Source: Enoplolaimus lenunculus (taxonomy: Eukaryota > Nematoda > Enoplea > Enoplida > Thoracostomopsidae). Taken from it: a stretch of 64,000 nt of DNA. Under the pieces are notes generated by a model, which was not told where the DNA came from, did not search any database, and saw only the letters and a list, made by a program, of their open reading frames with translations. Of this stretch, positions 20,376-32,988 are shown in pieces. The translations under genes were made by a program, and so were the position numbers. Position 1 is the stretch's first letter. Each line of letters starts with the position of its first letter. Location: positions 1-64,000 of the forward strand of contig JASANG010003944.1 in assembly GCA_030248215.1 (NCBI GenBank), in the 5' to 3' direction.

Positions 20376-23300
20376 TCACCGACAACACCAAACTCGATTC
20401 CAAATAGTGTACGCAACGGTCACTGCGATATGAATAAAGGTAATAATAGACGAGCCAAGCCAAAGGCCCCACAAGCCGCCGACCATACTTAAATAATCGG
20501 TCCACGTTAGCGTTTCAATTTCTTGCATTGTTGTATAAGTTGGTGATGAATAAACCAAATACAACGATACTTCGTCGTAATTGGTTACAAATCGTGGGAT
20601 TTCCATTGATTGTCGATAACTGACAGTATATTCCCAGCGGCGACATTGATGTAAACATTCGTTCGCTTTTGGAACGGTTGTACGATGATTAAGGTCACAG
20701 ATGCCGAAATCTTCTTGACAAATTAAATCAATTGCTGACAGATCAGCCAATGAACACGGTTTTGAGTGTTCGACGTTGTAAACGCTCGGATTCATTAGTT
20801 TAAATAGCGGCCAGTGACACTTTTGATGCGCGAGCATTTCTAAAATTGATTTTTCAACGAAACATCGTTCGGGTGAGTAGTCTTGAAATATGGAGAGTTT
20901 AGTTTGACCCTCAGGAATGCATTCACTAGGGCGTTCAATGTCGTGAACACGACGGACGTCGACGAACATTTCAGTGTGTGTATCGGGTAGAAATGTGGAA
21001 AATTTGTTGTTATACTGCTCGAGTCCGAGGTACATAAACAAATGATTGAGTAAATCGTTTTTAGTAATCGGTTGTTTGTGCGGTTCGGCGACTGTTTTTA
21101 TAGTAATCCATACGTCATTCATAAAATTCAGTGGACTATCTTTCGAGACGTTCACTTTTTTCATTTCTGTCGTATAACACGGACCATAGAGCAAGCTGAA
21201 TACAGGGCGAAATATATCGCAACAGTCAAGATGTTGCCGCATGTTGTTATAAGAGCACCAGTGAAATACACGATTGCAAGGGAGCATATAATAGTTGATC
21301 AGGTAGTTTGTCGCTTGTATACGGTCTCCTCCGAATTTTAAATCTATCCGAGCAAGGCCTGCGGTGACGTTAAAATCAAGCCGAGTATACTTTGAGACCC
21401 GGAGTAGATTGTAGCGTAGCAGACCTAAATCGGGCAAGACGTTGAACAGCGCGATTACTTCTTCTAAATCCAGCAAAATATCGGGAGTTTTCGAGCGAAG
21501 CGGAGTTTCCAGGAGCGTTTCTGCCGGAACAAACGGTTTAGTTGGAAGACCCAAGATTTGAGTAGTTGCATTTTGAGCTTCATAGTTTCGTTCCAGTGCG
21601 GTTACGTTTAAAAATAACCCGTATCCGGTACAGATGGTAAAATCGGGTGGCTCGAGAACTTTGGTTGGTTCGTTATCGAAATTATAATGTGTTGGTCGAC
21701 GCGACGCGTTCTTGACAGTAGCACACCTGAAAATTGAAGGTAGTAGTGTTTTTAAGTTTAGCGAGGGGTTACTGGTGACTAGGGGTGCAGTAGATCTGGT
21801 GTCAAAACGGGGAAACCATATGAGCGGGGTGTCATATATAATGATAGAAGAAACCTAGCGGGCGAAGCGAGCAAAAAGCCGAATACAGTTTTAGCATATT
21901 GTATGTTAGGGACCTTAATATTTTTTCATAAATTTTTCTTCTCTGTGTTCTGAATCGTATGGAAAATGTTCTGATCGCGAAGATGAGCGGCGGCTCCCAT
22001 TACCACTTCCGGTTACTGTGCCATTGTTGGCGAGTTAAACTAAATATAAATGTCTGGTATGGTATATTTTACTCGCGAAGATTGCGCAAATGTGACAATT
22101 GTAAGAAAGTTTGTCGATATAGTCATGATTGCGTCATAGTATTTGCGCCATAATTGCGTCATAGTATTTGCCCCATGATTGCGTCATTGTATTTGCCCCA
22201 TGATTGCGTCATAGTATTTGCCCCATGATTGCGTCATAGTATTTGTCCATTGAAGACCGAAAACAGTTAGGTGAATACTATGACGATTTTTTGTGTGCTG
22301 GCTTGTGTGAATTCTATGACGATTTTTGTGTGCTGGCTTGTGTGAATTCTATGATGATTTTTGTGGGCTGGCCGGGGTGAACCCCATGATTATTTTTGTG
22401 TGCTCGCCGGGTGAATCCTATGACGATTTTGTGTGGTGGCCGGGTGAATCCTATGACGATTTTGTGTGGTGGCCGGGTGAATCCTATGACGATTTTTGTG
22501 TGGTGGCCGGGTGAATCCTATGACGATTTTTGTGTGGTGGCCGGGTGAATCCTATGACGATTTTTGTGTGGTGGCCGGGTGAATCCTATGACGATTTTTG
22601 TGTGGTGGCCGGGTGAATCCTATGACGATTTTTGTGTGCTGGCTTGTGTGAATTCTATGATGATTTTTGTGGGCTGGCCGGGGTGAACCCCATGACCATT
22701 TTTGTGTGCTCGCCGGGTGAATCCTATGACGATTTTGTGTGGTGGCCGGGTGAATCCTATGACGATTTTTGTGTGGTGGCCGGGTGAATCCTATGACGAT
22801 TTTTGTGTGGTGGCCGGGTGAATCCTATGACGATTTTTGTGTGGTGGCCGGGTGAATCCTATGACGATTTTTGTGGGCTGGCCGGGGTGAATCCTATGAC
22901 GATTTTTGTGTGGTGGCCGGGTGAATCCTATGACGATTTTTGTGTGGTGGCCGGGTGAATCCTATGACGATTTTTGTGTGGTGGCCGGGTGAATCCTATG
23001 ACGATTTTTGTGTGGTGGCCGGGTGAATCCTATGACGATTTTTGTGTGCTGGCTTGTGTGAATTCTATGATTTTTGTGTGCTGGTCAGGTGAATCCTGTG
23101 ACGATTTTTGAGTGCTCGCCGGGTGATTCCTATGGCGATTTTTGTGTGCTCGCTCAAAATTTAGCGGTCATTTTTCTTTCAAAAACTTTTAATAACAGCC
23201 CTACAACATTATTTGCTGTTTTTCCGAAATTTAGTAAGGCTTTCGGTAGTGTTTACAAGCAGTAGGCAACATCTCCCTAACTCTCGCGAGTGACAGAATT

Positions 23301-26300
23301 CTTGATATACCTTGTTGTGGCGATGAACCGGTATTCAAGATCAATTTCCAACTGGATCAAAGTAATCAAGTGCCCACAAAAGTTTGGATTTGTTTTGGGT
23401 CTTTTCCTTATCAGTTATATCAGCCAGTGTTTACCCAACAATTGTCTGAATTTTGCATATTTAAATTGCTCGTTACTCACCTGATCATTGCAGGCCCAAA
23501 TTAAAATTTTTGAAAAATTGCGATTTTTTTGAGGTCCTAAGGCCCTTCGTTTGACCGGGAATTTAAAAATTCAGTTAATATATCATTCGCCACAGATTGT
23601 GCTCAAATTTTCACTATCAACCAATTGTTTTACGAATTATGTCTAAATAAATGATTGCTGGCTTTCCATCGTCGAATTTTTCAAAAATTCAAATTTGGAT
23701 ATGGAATGATTAGGATAGTCATGAAAAGCTTAATTAAGTATGCAAAAAGTTCGTTATCGGACGGATGGGAAGGATAAACGTCGTTATAATAATCTGACAA
23801 AGATATGTTTTGCCAGCGAAATCAAGACTGCGCCTACATTCGTAATGTAGAATTGTTTCTGGTGCTTTGAGTTGATCCTATGCGTTAGATTAAACTTAAA
23901 TCCTAACCGCTATACCGGACACTTACTGCTTTTAGCATTGCACATAAACGAACCTGAGAGGCGAAGTTTAACCTAATTTCGTTGGTTGGTTTGAAACTTT
24001 GCTACTTTACATATCCGGTTTAAATTAACAACAGTTGAATCCAAGTTTTTACTTTACAATGATATATGGTATCGAATACTCGTGCCAGTACAACATTAGT
24101 GGTCCAAAAACAGTCATGCATATTAATCCGAAAATTTCACGTAATATGCAAATGAAACCACATTTTTGAGGAGGTTCAAAATTTGTTTCGGGCTGGAGGT
24201 TTGAGTCTTCCTCGTGGGTTTTTTGTGTAGGGCAGGTTGTTATTACGTTTGCTATCAATTGGCGTAGCTACGGTTTTCGAATGCGGGTGCTTACATTTTG
24301 TAAATATTTCGAAAGGAGAGGCATTGTTCGTGTTGCAAACTGAGACCGTGTTTAAAAACCTCTCTGTACAAAAATCGCAACGCGGGCGGGGACACCGGAG
24401 ACCCCGCATAGCCGAGCTCTTGATTATGTAAATGCGATCAACTTACGTATGAAAGACGGCACAAACAAAAAACAACAACAACAGCACGATCCAAAATCGT
24501 TTGCCGTGCGACGAGTTCGCTTTGAATATGCTCGATATACCGTGTAATCCGCTATTTTCAAGTCCACTCCGTATATCGACGACACTCAAAGAGAATGGAT
24601 CGTTAGTTTCTCCTCCTTTCTGGTCCGGCTTATCCCCAAGCGTCGCATTCTTTACTGGCGGTCCCAGCGGACGGAGACGATGGCCACTCGCGGTACATTT
24701 TGAACAGAGTACCGCACTGGCAGACGATGATGAACTTCTCCTTGCGTCCGTGTGAAAATGAGCCGGGATCCCGTGACTGCAAGTTTTAGGACGATGACTA
24801 CAGGAGCCTTTGAATTGCTGAGTGGACAGGTCAACTGTATGACTAGTGGTGTCTTTCGGTGATTTCTGCGGAGGAATAGTCCTATAGGGAAGCAGCGATA
24901 GCGGCATGGTTGTGTCTCCGTTGCGACGCCGTATAACGCCGCCTCCATCTTGACGTTTAGCGCCCGATGCGTCGGGGATGTGCCCGCCAGGTATTGGTTC
25001 GCCTGCAGCAGAGGCTCGATCTAGCGTAGATGGGGTAAGCGGCGCTAGATTAACGCTGTTTGGAAAGACTGGCTTATTATAGCCACAGGTAGGTTGGCTT
25101 GCCGTATATTCTAGCAGAACGGAGTCTTCTTGGGCGTGATGAATTTCGGTACCAGGTGGTGTGGTATTGATATTTTGAACGCTAGGAGGTCGAGATATTT
25201 TAGCCGCCGTGTGAGGGGTGTAGCTTGAATGCTGATTTGAATACTGATGTTGATTATGGGGACGGTTGTACCAGTTAGGTTTAGGTGGAGGTTCAGGAAA
25301 TGCATGAGGGCTGATGCTAAACTGCGGATGTACTGCGGTCATATGATGTTGTTTTGCGCTGTTGACTGCAGCTGCTTCACACATTGTGCAACCGCCGTTT
25401 GCGTTTGGCAACTGATTTGTGTAGAGCATTCCGTTGTATGTTGGAGTCTGGATAGTTGAATAATCACATTTTGTTACGCATCCTCGTGATTGATGCGGCG
25501 ATGGCCAGTAACTAACTGGATCTGAAATTAGAACAACACTTTTTATATATTTAAATTTGTTTGATTTCGAGTTTAAATTTAAGCTTAAGCCTAAATCTAA
25601 TGTATATGCCTTATTCATTGAGCATTGTTGATCAAGAGCTTGGCATAGGTGTGTTTTCATGTCTGCCAAATGCAGACGCGCGGTTGATGGTGAGAAATTT
25701 TGAAAAATTGTACAATCAAAAAGTATTGCGGCCATGCCCTGAGTCGATACACATTTATAAATTTAATGCCCGTGTTGAATATTGTTAGTAGCTGAAATTA
25801 GAGAAAAGTTCGTTATAGGGGGCGATATATATATATAAATTATTAATTATTTAATTGTTAAGCATATAAATATTGTACAAAAAATTTTCTGAGGAGGAAA
25901 ATTGTAAGGCAGGGAGCATTACATGTTTATCACAACGAAATTCTGACGTGGGGCGTACTCCCGCCTCTCCATCGCCTGTGGATCCGCTAGTGCCGCGGCC
26001 AGGTGTAACTTAAGCTTAAACCTGTGGTGCAAGTTTACAACAGCCGAGTAATCCTAGCGACTTATGAGAAACTTACACGACTCGGCTAAATGTCGGTTCC
26101 CTGCTCGATTTGAATTCCAAAATTTTGGAGCACCAGTGATTGATCTGTCTCCTTGAATTTCAGCCATGTCGTCGTCAGCGTCGCTGTTGTCATCGATTTC
26201 GTTTGACACTGGACACTCGGTGCTATGGGTTACCGCGTCCTCGGGACCCGGAGCGCCAGCAGTTTCCATGTATGTGCTGAGTTTGAGACCGACATGATCA

Positions 26301-26332
26301 GAAGGGATGCTGCTTCCGGTAGGCGTTGTCAT
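20376..26332 (-). CDS. DEG/ENaC/ASIC family sodium channel subunit
   Basis: Three exons (26077-26332, 24447-25521, 20376-21726) join with matching phases into 893 residues. The family forms trimeric, amiloride-sensitive cation channels in the plasma membrane, each subunit with two membrane segments and a large ectodomain. The His-Gly gating motif (GLHGISSIF) lies at about residue 411. TM1 (FWIVLLLLFFVCAVF) is at 427-441 and ends exon 2, and the post-TM1 motif PPDFTICTGYGLF opens exon 3. A Cys-rich ectodomain follows (ending CLHQCRRWEYTVSY), then TM2 with the G-x-S filter (GLWLGSSIITF, 868-870) and a 15-20 residue tail ending CCR. The N-terminal cytosolic part is about 410 residues, rich in Pro, Ser and His, against roughly 20-90 in known members. 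TM2 has His where ASIC and ENaC carry a conserved Glu. A CG|GTGAGC at the stop could be a donor to a further exon. The ligand cannot be told. Confidence 0.93.
22122..22248. repeat. 25-bp minisatellite in channel intron 2
   Basis: About five units of ATTGCGTCATAGTATTTGCC with a CCATG joint, directly before the 35-bp array. Confidence 0.85.
22275..23150. repeat. 35-bp minisatellite in channel intron 2
   Basis: About 25 head-to-tail units built on GTGAATCCTATGACGATTTT plus TGTGTGGTGGCCGGG, some one base shorter. A marked block (variants GTGAATTCTATGATG and GGGGTGAACCCCATGA) recurs at 22291-22400 and 22641-22710. This points to duplication of a several-hundred-base segment. The array lies within 21727-24446, between the exon for TM1 and the ectodomain exon. 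It is transcribed as intron and not coding. Confidence 0.95.
23490..23790. repeat. dispersed repeat shared with 3300-3650
   Basis: Contains TTTTTGAAAAATTGCGATTTTTT and, in reverse spacing, TTTTTCAAAAATTCAAATTTGG then ATGGAATGATTA. The same inverted arrangement occurs inside the element at 2727-3785. It is also in channel intron 2. Confidence 0.4.
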
Positions 26333-28870
26333 TTTGTTTCCTCGCCGAACGAATCTGGATGAGCTATTGCAAGCGAATATCGAATACTATTTTGTGTATT
26401 TTTATATTAAATTTTGTTGTGATATAAGTTTAATACAATTAAATTTTTCACAGTTTTTAGTTTAGTTTAAAAGTATCAAATTTTAACACATTGCTGCGTG
26501 AATATATTCTAATTAATTTGAAATATCATTTCAAAGTAGGTTTCAATTACCGGTCTCACGGCTGAAAAGCGTTCGCCATCACCGCTGTTGAGACTATAAA
26601 TGAGTTTAAGGTTTAAGATAGAGGATGCTTTCAAGTGTTGAGGACATGTACTGTCCATACGCGTACACCTGTTAAATACTGTACATTGTGTATTTATTTC
26701 ACCGTATACATTTTGTGCGTTCAAAGTATGATGTATACCAAAAAAACGGTTTTGGTTGAAACAATGTTTAGCTGAATTTCGGTTTAAGGTTTTGTTGTCT
26801 GATGTATGCTTCAAACATAAGGCGGCGCCGCTTGCCTTTTGACATCTAATGTCTTAGACAGTAAACTCAGTTATTAACTGGGAAAACCTTTTTGCTTCTA
26901 TAGCGAAGAAATACAATGCTTTAAGTGGTGTTATGCATGGGTGCGTCACTAAGAACCAATACTAATCCAATTAGAACTAAACATATATATTATATATTAT
27001 ATATACATGTATACATATATATGTTGGCTTGGTTTTGATATAGTATAAAAATCACGTTTTAGGGCCGTAGCAGCCACCCACCGTACCCCCATTTTGGGGC
27101 ACCTATCCCTAAAGGGCCCCCATCCCTAAAGGGCATCCCACCCTAACCGGTTGAAACAAAAACCGCCGACGTTTTAAAATGCATCTGGCGTCATGATTGG
27201 TTCGCTCGCGATTTTGGGGGCCTGCACTCTGGAGTTTGGGGGGAACCCCTACCCCTGTCTGCTCCGGTACTGCCTGTGTAGCCGCAATATATACCACAGA
27301 TTTAGTGGTTAAAACTAATTACTCAGTCTAAAAATTAAATCTAAGCATCGGGATTCACAAAACGAGAGGTTTAATTTGAATCGTAAATATTAATGGTTAC
27401 ACAGTATGAAGTGGCGTAGCCAAGATTTTATTTCCGGATGATGTAACATTATTCAAAAGTATTTGCAAGTGAACGTATTAACAAGCGAGATATGTTTGTG
27501 AGTTCTTTGTAGGGTTCAGAAGGTTTTACTAAAACCTACAAAAAAGGCTTTTGCTCTTGTCTGTCCCGAAATTTCTGGAAGTCATATGTTTTTACTCTCC
27601 TCCCGTCTTCGTATGTACAGCAGGGGCGCATCCAGAGAAACATGGGCGCTCCCTATTATACAAACTGTTTCATGATGAAATGGCTGGTTCCTTATGTTGC
27701 GGATTTTTAATTTTGTGCCCCGAAAGTTAGTTTAACTTCTCGCTCGCTTTGCTCGCAAGGTTAGTTTCACTATGTGTTGTGTGGACGCTCGTCAGAATGT
27801 TTTTGGGTGAAAGACGGTAAGGTTCATACCGTGTAATATTTTTACATTTTTGTCGCGAAATTTTCGTTTTAGCTTCTCGCTCGTTCGTTTGCGAGGGGTA
27901 TTCGTAATATATATTGCGAGCCCTGCGTCAGAAAATTGTGGTGGACCCGCCACTGTATACGCCCTTGACTATGCACTTCGCGAATCTGTCGGGCTGGTTT
28001 TCACAGCCCTAACTATATTGTTAGAACTTACTAGAAGAACATAGCATATGGTTTTGTAAACAAAAAATAGTTTCAAACTCAACAACTGAACTCTACTAAA
28101 TACGACTAATTAGTGGTCAAAAGTTTGGTTTAGAAATATATGCGCCGTGTTGCAGGTTGAACATATAAGTTCAGTCCAGGGGTCTACTATAATGGATATG
28201 CTTCTGCTGCTAAAAGATTAATTTGAAATATCTATTTATTAAAGCTAGAACGCTCCACATACGTACGTATTCTGGGCATGCAAATTAAGAGTATGCATTA
28301 AGAATACCTATTGTTTCGGATGTGCTCATATATCTGAAAAGCACTACAGCTTTTCAAAAAGAAGTTTTTAACTTCGTTCACTTAACCACGAGGGGCCCAG
28401 GCAACAAATAAGTCTTGGGCCGGAAAAGCCGTAGTCAAGTTTCACCTGTGTGCAACTACGTGTACTAGTATTTTTTTATTCGAAACAGTTTCCGATATTG
28501 GTTTGTAGTACTTACGTAGAGTAAACTAGTTCATCTAAGTCCATTTCGCAGTTCAGGATTGTGTGAGAAATTTTCAGTCTCATATTAATATCAGTATTGC
28601 GTTCAGAACGGTTTTGTTGACGCCAGTATAAATACAATCAGACTATGATGTTAGTAAAATTTGTTCTTAATTAACAAATGTAAATGTGAAGTTATAGAAA
28701 TCAAGCTGGAAAGCGTGTTCTTTTATCAAGTACCAAATAGCTACATTTCGTTTGACCGATAACCTTGCACAATGAGTATAGTCGAAGTAATTGTTGAACG
28801 GTGCATTGCAGAGATTCTCGCCGCAACGTTTTTCGTTCCTGATTTTGCAAAATTGGGGGGGTTTCACCTG
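26333..28870. other. intergenic, channel promoter side and repeat debris
   Basis: Includes the 5' flank of the channel gene and an AT-rich palindromic stretch (26980-27030). Short pieces of an AGTGGCGKATCC-ended repeat lie at 27410, 27625 and 27940. A minus-strand open frame of 101 codons at 26509-26814 matches nothing I know and has no splice context. Confidence 0.4.
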
Positions 28871-28879
28871 TGAAATTTG

Positions 28880-29180
28880 GTTTTTGTAAAATTGGAATTA
28901 TACCCGGGAAATTGGGATTTTGGTAAATTAGGATTTTTGTACATTAGCATTTTACCAGAGAAATTCAAGTTAGGATTTTTGGAAAATGGGATATTATCCG
29001 GGATATTGGAATTTTGGGAAGTTAGCATATTAAACACAGGAACGAGGAATGTTTGGTACTATCGTTTTCGCTTGGATATTGGGAATTTGGGATTTTGGGA
29101 AATTGGAATATACCCAGGGAATTTGAGATTTGGAAGATTGGGATGTTACTCGGGAAATTAAGATTTTTGGTTCTGCCTTC
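28880..29180. repeat. degenerate minisatellite, units about 45 bp
   Basis: Repeated AAATTGGGATTTTGG and TACCCGGGAAATT motifs, seven or so diverged units. The open frames in both strands reflect the repeat. Confidence 0.75.
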
Positions 29181-29781
29181 TTCGCTCGGGTTATATATTG
29201 AAAAATTCTGATTTTATTGGCCAAATTGAAACTTGGGGAAAAGGCTGGCTTAGTAAAGTAATTAATAGTGAAATATGATTCAAAAGATTTGGAAACAAAT
29301 GTTCAAATCTACCAAATCTTATTTGTCGGCTATTCATGTATTATAAACAGTTAGCTAAACACGGATACAAAACGGCCACAATTCTACTCTAAAGTTACGT
29401 TCAGTAGATGTATGGAAAATATACTGCTAATAAGACTAAATCCCACTTATAATCACATTCATTATGTATGAACACGGTTATTCTCAAATGATTGCTTGTA
29501 GCACACCTATGAAACTGTTACCAAAATTCAGTGGAAATATTAACTACGCTAGGTTGATTGCCCATTATTATGGCTATTTGTAGAAGAGTTTGCTAAGAGC
29601 CGTTCATATTGAGTTTCGCATCCAGATTGACTTGAAATAAATTCTTAATGTGATGAACGAGCAGTTTTTAAAATTTTCAAATTTTGGCATAGAATTTAAA
29701 TGTATGATTACGCTTAGATATGTATTTTGGCTTTAAGCTTGGAAGGAAGTATTTAAGTGCCTTCAGTGTAAAACAAAACTA

Positions 29782-29968
29782 CACTGCAAAAAATGGTGAG
29801 TCCAATTGATTTTCTACGAAATAAGCTCTACTTGACTATACAAACTGAGTCAAATTCGAGACCACTAGAGCCAAACATGCGATTCAGTGGGTCGAATTTG
29901 ACTCAGATTGTGTAGTCCCGTAGAGCCTATTTCGGAGAGAGTCAATTTGACTCAATATTTTTGCAGTG
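29782..29968. mobile_element. palindromic MITE, family C
   Basis: A 187-bp element between TA dinucleotides starts CACTGCAAAAAATGGTGAG and ends ATATTTTTGCAGTG. Its two halves are nearly full-length inverted copies (GACTCAAATTCGA against TCGAATTTGACTC). The second copy is at 48115-48324. Confidence 0.85.
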
Positions 29969-29998
29969 TAGTGACCACAGATTGCTCGGCGACCAGTA

Positions 29999-30383
29999 TT
30001 ATAGTGACCCGAATAAGACGCACAACTGATTTTTGCTATCCAGATGGTATTTGGTTACGGACTGTTATTTATTTTTCATTAACCGTATTTTTTTAGTTTG
30101 ACCCGACACCCTTCGTTTTATGATCTTTCTTTTGGGCAGAACTGACTTGCGCCGACCGAAGTATTTTTGTTTATTGCCATGTCTATTAATCTTTTTTTTC
30201 CTGGATTTAATAAGGTTTATGTGAATAGTGCGAATGACTTTTTGAGCAGTCCAGGTCATTCTTCCGCATTAAGGACTTATATGGACTTTCCATTAACGGA
30301 CTCTAACAGACTCCTATTGATTGGGATTCACACTAGCTACTGCTTATTACTCCCTCTTATCCCTCTTATTCGGATCACTACAG
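29999..30383 (+). mobile_element. TA-flanked MITE, family A copy
   Basis: Starts ATAGTGACCCGAATAAG and ends CTTATTCGGATCACTACAG, directly beside the family C MITE. It is somewhat diverged and shorter than the 441-bp copies. Confidence 0.8.
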
Positions 30384-30949
30384 TTCGCATTTCTGCGTCC
30401 GGAATCCGTATGATACAGAACAAACATGAGCTAAACGGCTTCATTTAATGTTAAGTTTGTATAAAAAATTTTAGTTAATATTTTACCGTAAACAACGTCA
30501 TGCGAATCGTAGTCGAGCATAAAAGCGAAATCTTCTCCGTTTGTTTCAGTAGGTATGCAGGTATATAGCATTTCGGTAAAGCGTCAGATGGATAAAACAT
30601 GGGGCGGTGTGCCCATTTTGGATCAAGCTATTAGTCTTTTAATCAAACTCCCGATACATTTGCAGAGAGTAAAACTAAAAGCGTCGCAGGGAATCATATT
30701 TTACATGTCAGTTGGGTTTCAGGCTTTTATATGTACTCTGAGAAGCCGTATTCTCATCTGTGTGTAGCACATATCACCAGTTAGTGATATCAAGCCGGCT
30801 AAACTTCAGCAACTACTGTGGATTTTGAACTTTGGTGTTGAAATTCCAAGACTTTTTATTCGTCAGTTCGAAATTTACCAGATCTATATCTAGTATTGGT
30901 GATTGATATATGCTACTCACATCGAACTTCAAGGTCATGGATTGATTTA

Positions 30950-31055
30950 GTGTGCATTCATACCGCCGCATGTGGTCGGTAACCAATCATTTCGCCTGTC
31001 GACCCGATGGTGCCGGGAAGCGCGTGTGCCACCTATCCATTACCATGTCCGCAGT
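30950..31055 (-). repeat. possible tRNA-related SINE fragment
   Basis: The minus strand has a box-A-like TGGTAATGGATAG followed by CGCGCTTCCCGGCACC, like a tRNA D and anticodon region. No good box B is seen. Confidence 0.3.
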
Positions 31056-31309
31056 TTAAAACTTTAAATGAACAGCTGTCTCACTGTTAGTTTTTAGCGT
31101 TTTTTATGTCAAACCGAGTTCAATATTCAAACACTCTAAAACCAGCTTTAAATATGTCGCATGTGAACAGTTTAATTTTAGAAAATCGACACTCCTTCGC
31201 TTGCATTTTATAGTCGAATTTCCGATTGGTTTGAAATTTGAACGGGAAATTGCTCGAGGCACGCACATATGCGGTTGAGTTGGTAAAAGTTGAAACACAA
31301 TGATGCTGG

Positions 31310-31317
31310 TGTTGTTC

Positions 31318-31361
<44 letters not shown>

Positions 31362-31600
31362 GCTGTTGTTGTTGGTTTTCGTTTTTGTTGTTATTGTTGT
31401 TGTTGTTGTTGTTGTAGTTGTTGTTTTTTGTTGTTATTTTTGTTGTTGTTTTTTGTTTCTTGTCGAATTTGCTTGTGGTTATTTTTGTTGCAGTTGTTTT
31501 TTCGTTGTTACTGCTAGTGTTGCGGCTGTATTTGTTGTTATTTTGTTACTATTGCTTTTGTTTTTTTGTTGTGGTTTTTATTATTGTTGTTGTAGTTCAT
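31310..31600. repeat. (GTT)n microsatellite, increasingly degenerate
   Basis: Nearly pure GTT from about 31315 to 31420, then T-rich variants to about 31600. It explains the poly-Leu, poly-Val and poly-Cys frames. Confidence 0.95.
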
Positions 31601-31724
31601 GATGTTGTTATTGTTGGAGTTTATGGTGTTTGTTGTCATATGTGCTATTTATTTTTGACGATTCCTGCGTTTGTTGTAACCGTTGTTTTTGATGTCTGGT
31701 TTGTGTTTAGATGCAGTATGATGC

Positions 31725-31895
31725 AAGTGGCGGATCCAGAAATTTCTGGAACGGGACCGCCCGATTTATAGCGAAAAAAATTCGCGATCCAAGCGAGCGA
31801 CAAACCAAACGAAATTTTAGTGGCAAATATTAGTAAAATTTAATTTTGATCCCTGTTGGCAAGACTGTTTTGGGTGAGCCGTCCTTGATGCCGCC
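31725..31895. mobile_element. GTGGCGGATCC-ended repeat
   Basis: AAGTGGCGGATCCAG near 31729 is followed by AGCGAGCGACAAACCAAACG and GCCGTCCTTGATGCCGCCAGT. Relatives lie at 33430-33530 and 39530-39740. Borders are uncertain and the superfamily cannot be told. Confidence 0.5.
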
Positions 31896-32988
31896 AGTAA
31901 AAATAAACAGCGGTACAAAAACAAGTCTGTAGCGGATTTCAGGCACTGAAATTTTAAAGCTTAGCTTAGTAATTTCAATGTGGTTGAGGAAAATATCTGA
32001 TTGAATGCTTAAGATTAAACGCAAATTAATTTCAACAGTAGTCACATATTGTATGGCTTGTAGAGCTTGGTTTCGACATATACCTAAGATACTTAACGAC
32101 TTATCGAGATGTATTCGTCACACCCACCAGTCCATGATTTTCAGGAAAATTTTAGTGATGCAAATAGTTTATTTAACGCTCACAATCTGGTTTCTAGCTA
32201 TGAAGGTGAAAAACGTGACAAAGTTTTCACAACGCAATTTAATAACAATCTTTGCTCTTTCAGCGCAATTTGCTAGTCTTAAAAATAGAAAACCCTGCTA
32301 AGAAACATACCACTTTAAAATTGTACAGTAGCGGAACTCATAAAGTATCCTGCTTACTTCCGAACCCGTGATCCGTTATCGCGCATAAATTTTTCAGGTT
32401 TCAGATTGAAGATTCTTGCTAGGTAAAGCTTTGATTAGAGAAGCCTATAATTGAACCAACGTTCTTACGGATTTTGATGATTTCGGATGTTCTAAAAATG
32501 TGTCAAAAAACTAATCAACTTTCAACTTTGTTTTGCATTAATACCTTGAAACTATTTCGTATATGAAATAGCATAAGATCGAATTAAAAAATTTACCTGC
32601 AACTATTTGAATCCAAAAATTGCTAACATGTAACAAGTATAAATTACCATTTTGCTATACAAATAAGTACAAAAATTAAACACACTTTCCAAGGTTAATA
32701 TTTTTTATCCTGAAGGAGATGTGAATAATTTTTGGGTTCAGCATCATACACACTGTAGGACTGACTCCAGGTTTCGAAACCGAATTCAAATCTATTTTAA
32801 AAATTTCAAATATAATCAACAATTCCCTAGTTTTCAAGTGAACACTGCTTAGATTAGAATTTTAGATCATTTTCTCGTGTCATCTTCGTTGCATCGTTTT
32901 GGATCTTAAGTAAAACATGTGGCAAATTTGTCAAAATGCAGAAATACTTCTAACACTGCGAATCCGTAACGTAGTTTTTAGGGTTATA

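Noticed and set aside
22141-23150. Regular 25-bp and 35-bp repeats considered as a CRISPR-like array
   Set aside because: Units are directly joined with no unique spacers and lie in an animal intron.
26509-26814. Minus-strand open frame of 101 codons upstream of the channel
   Set aside because: No recognisable domain, no splice or start context, and AT-rich DNA gives frames of this length by chance.
31290-31771. Long poly-Leu and poly-Val frames that mimic membrane proteins
   Set aside because: They are products of the GTT repeat with no coding signals around.
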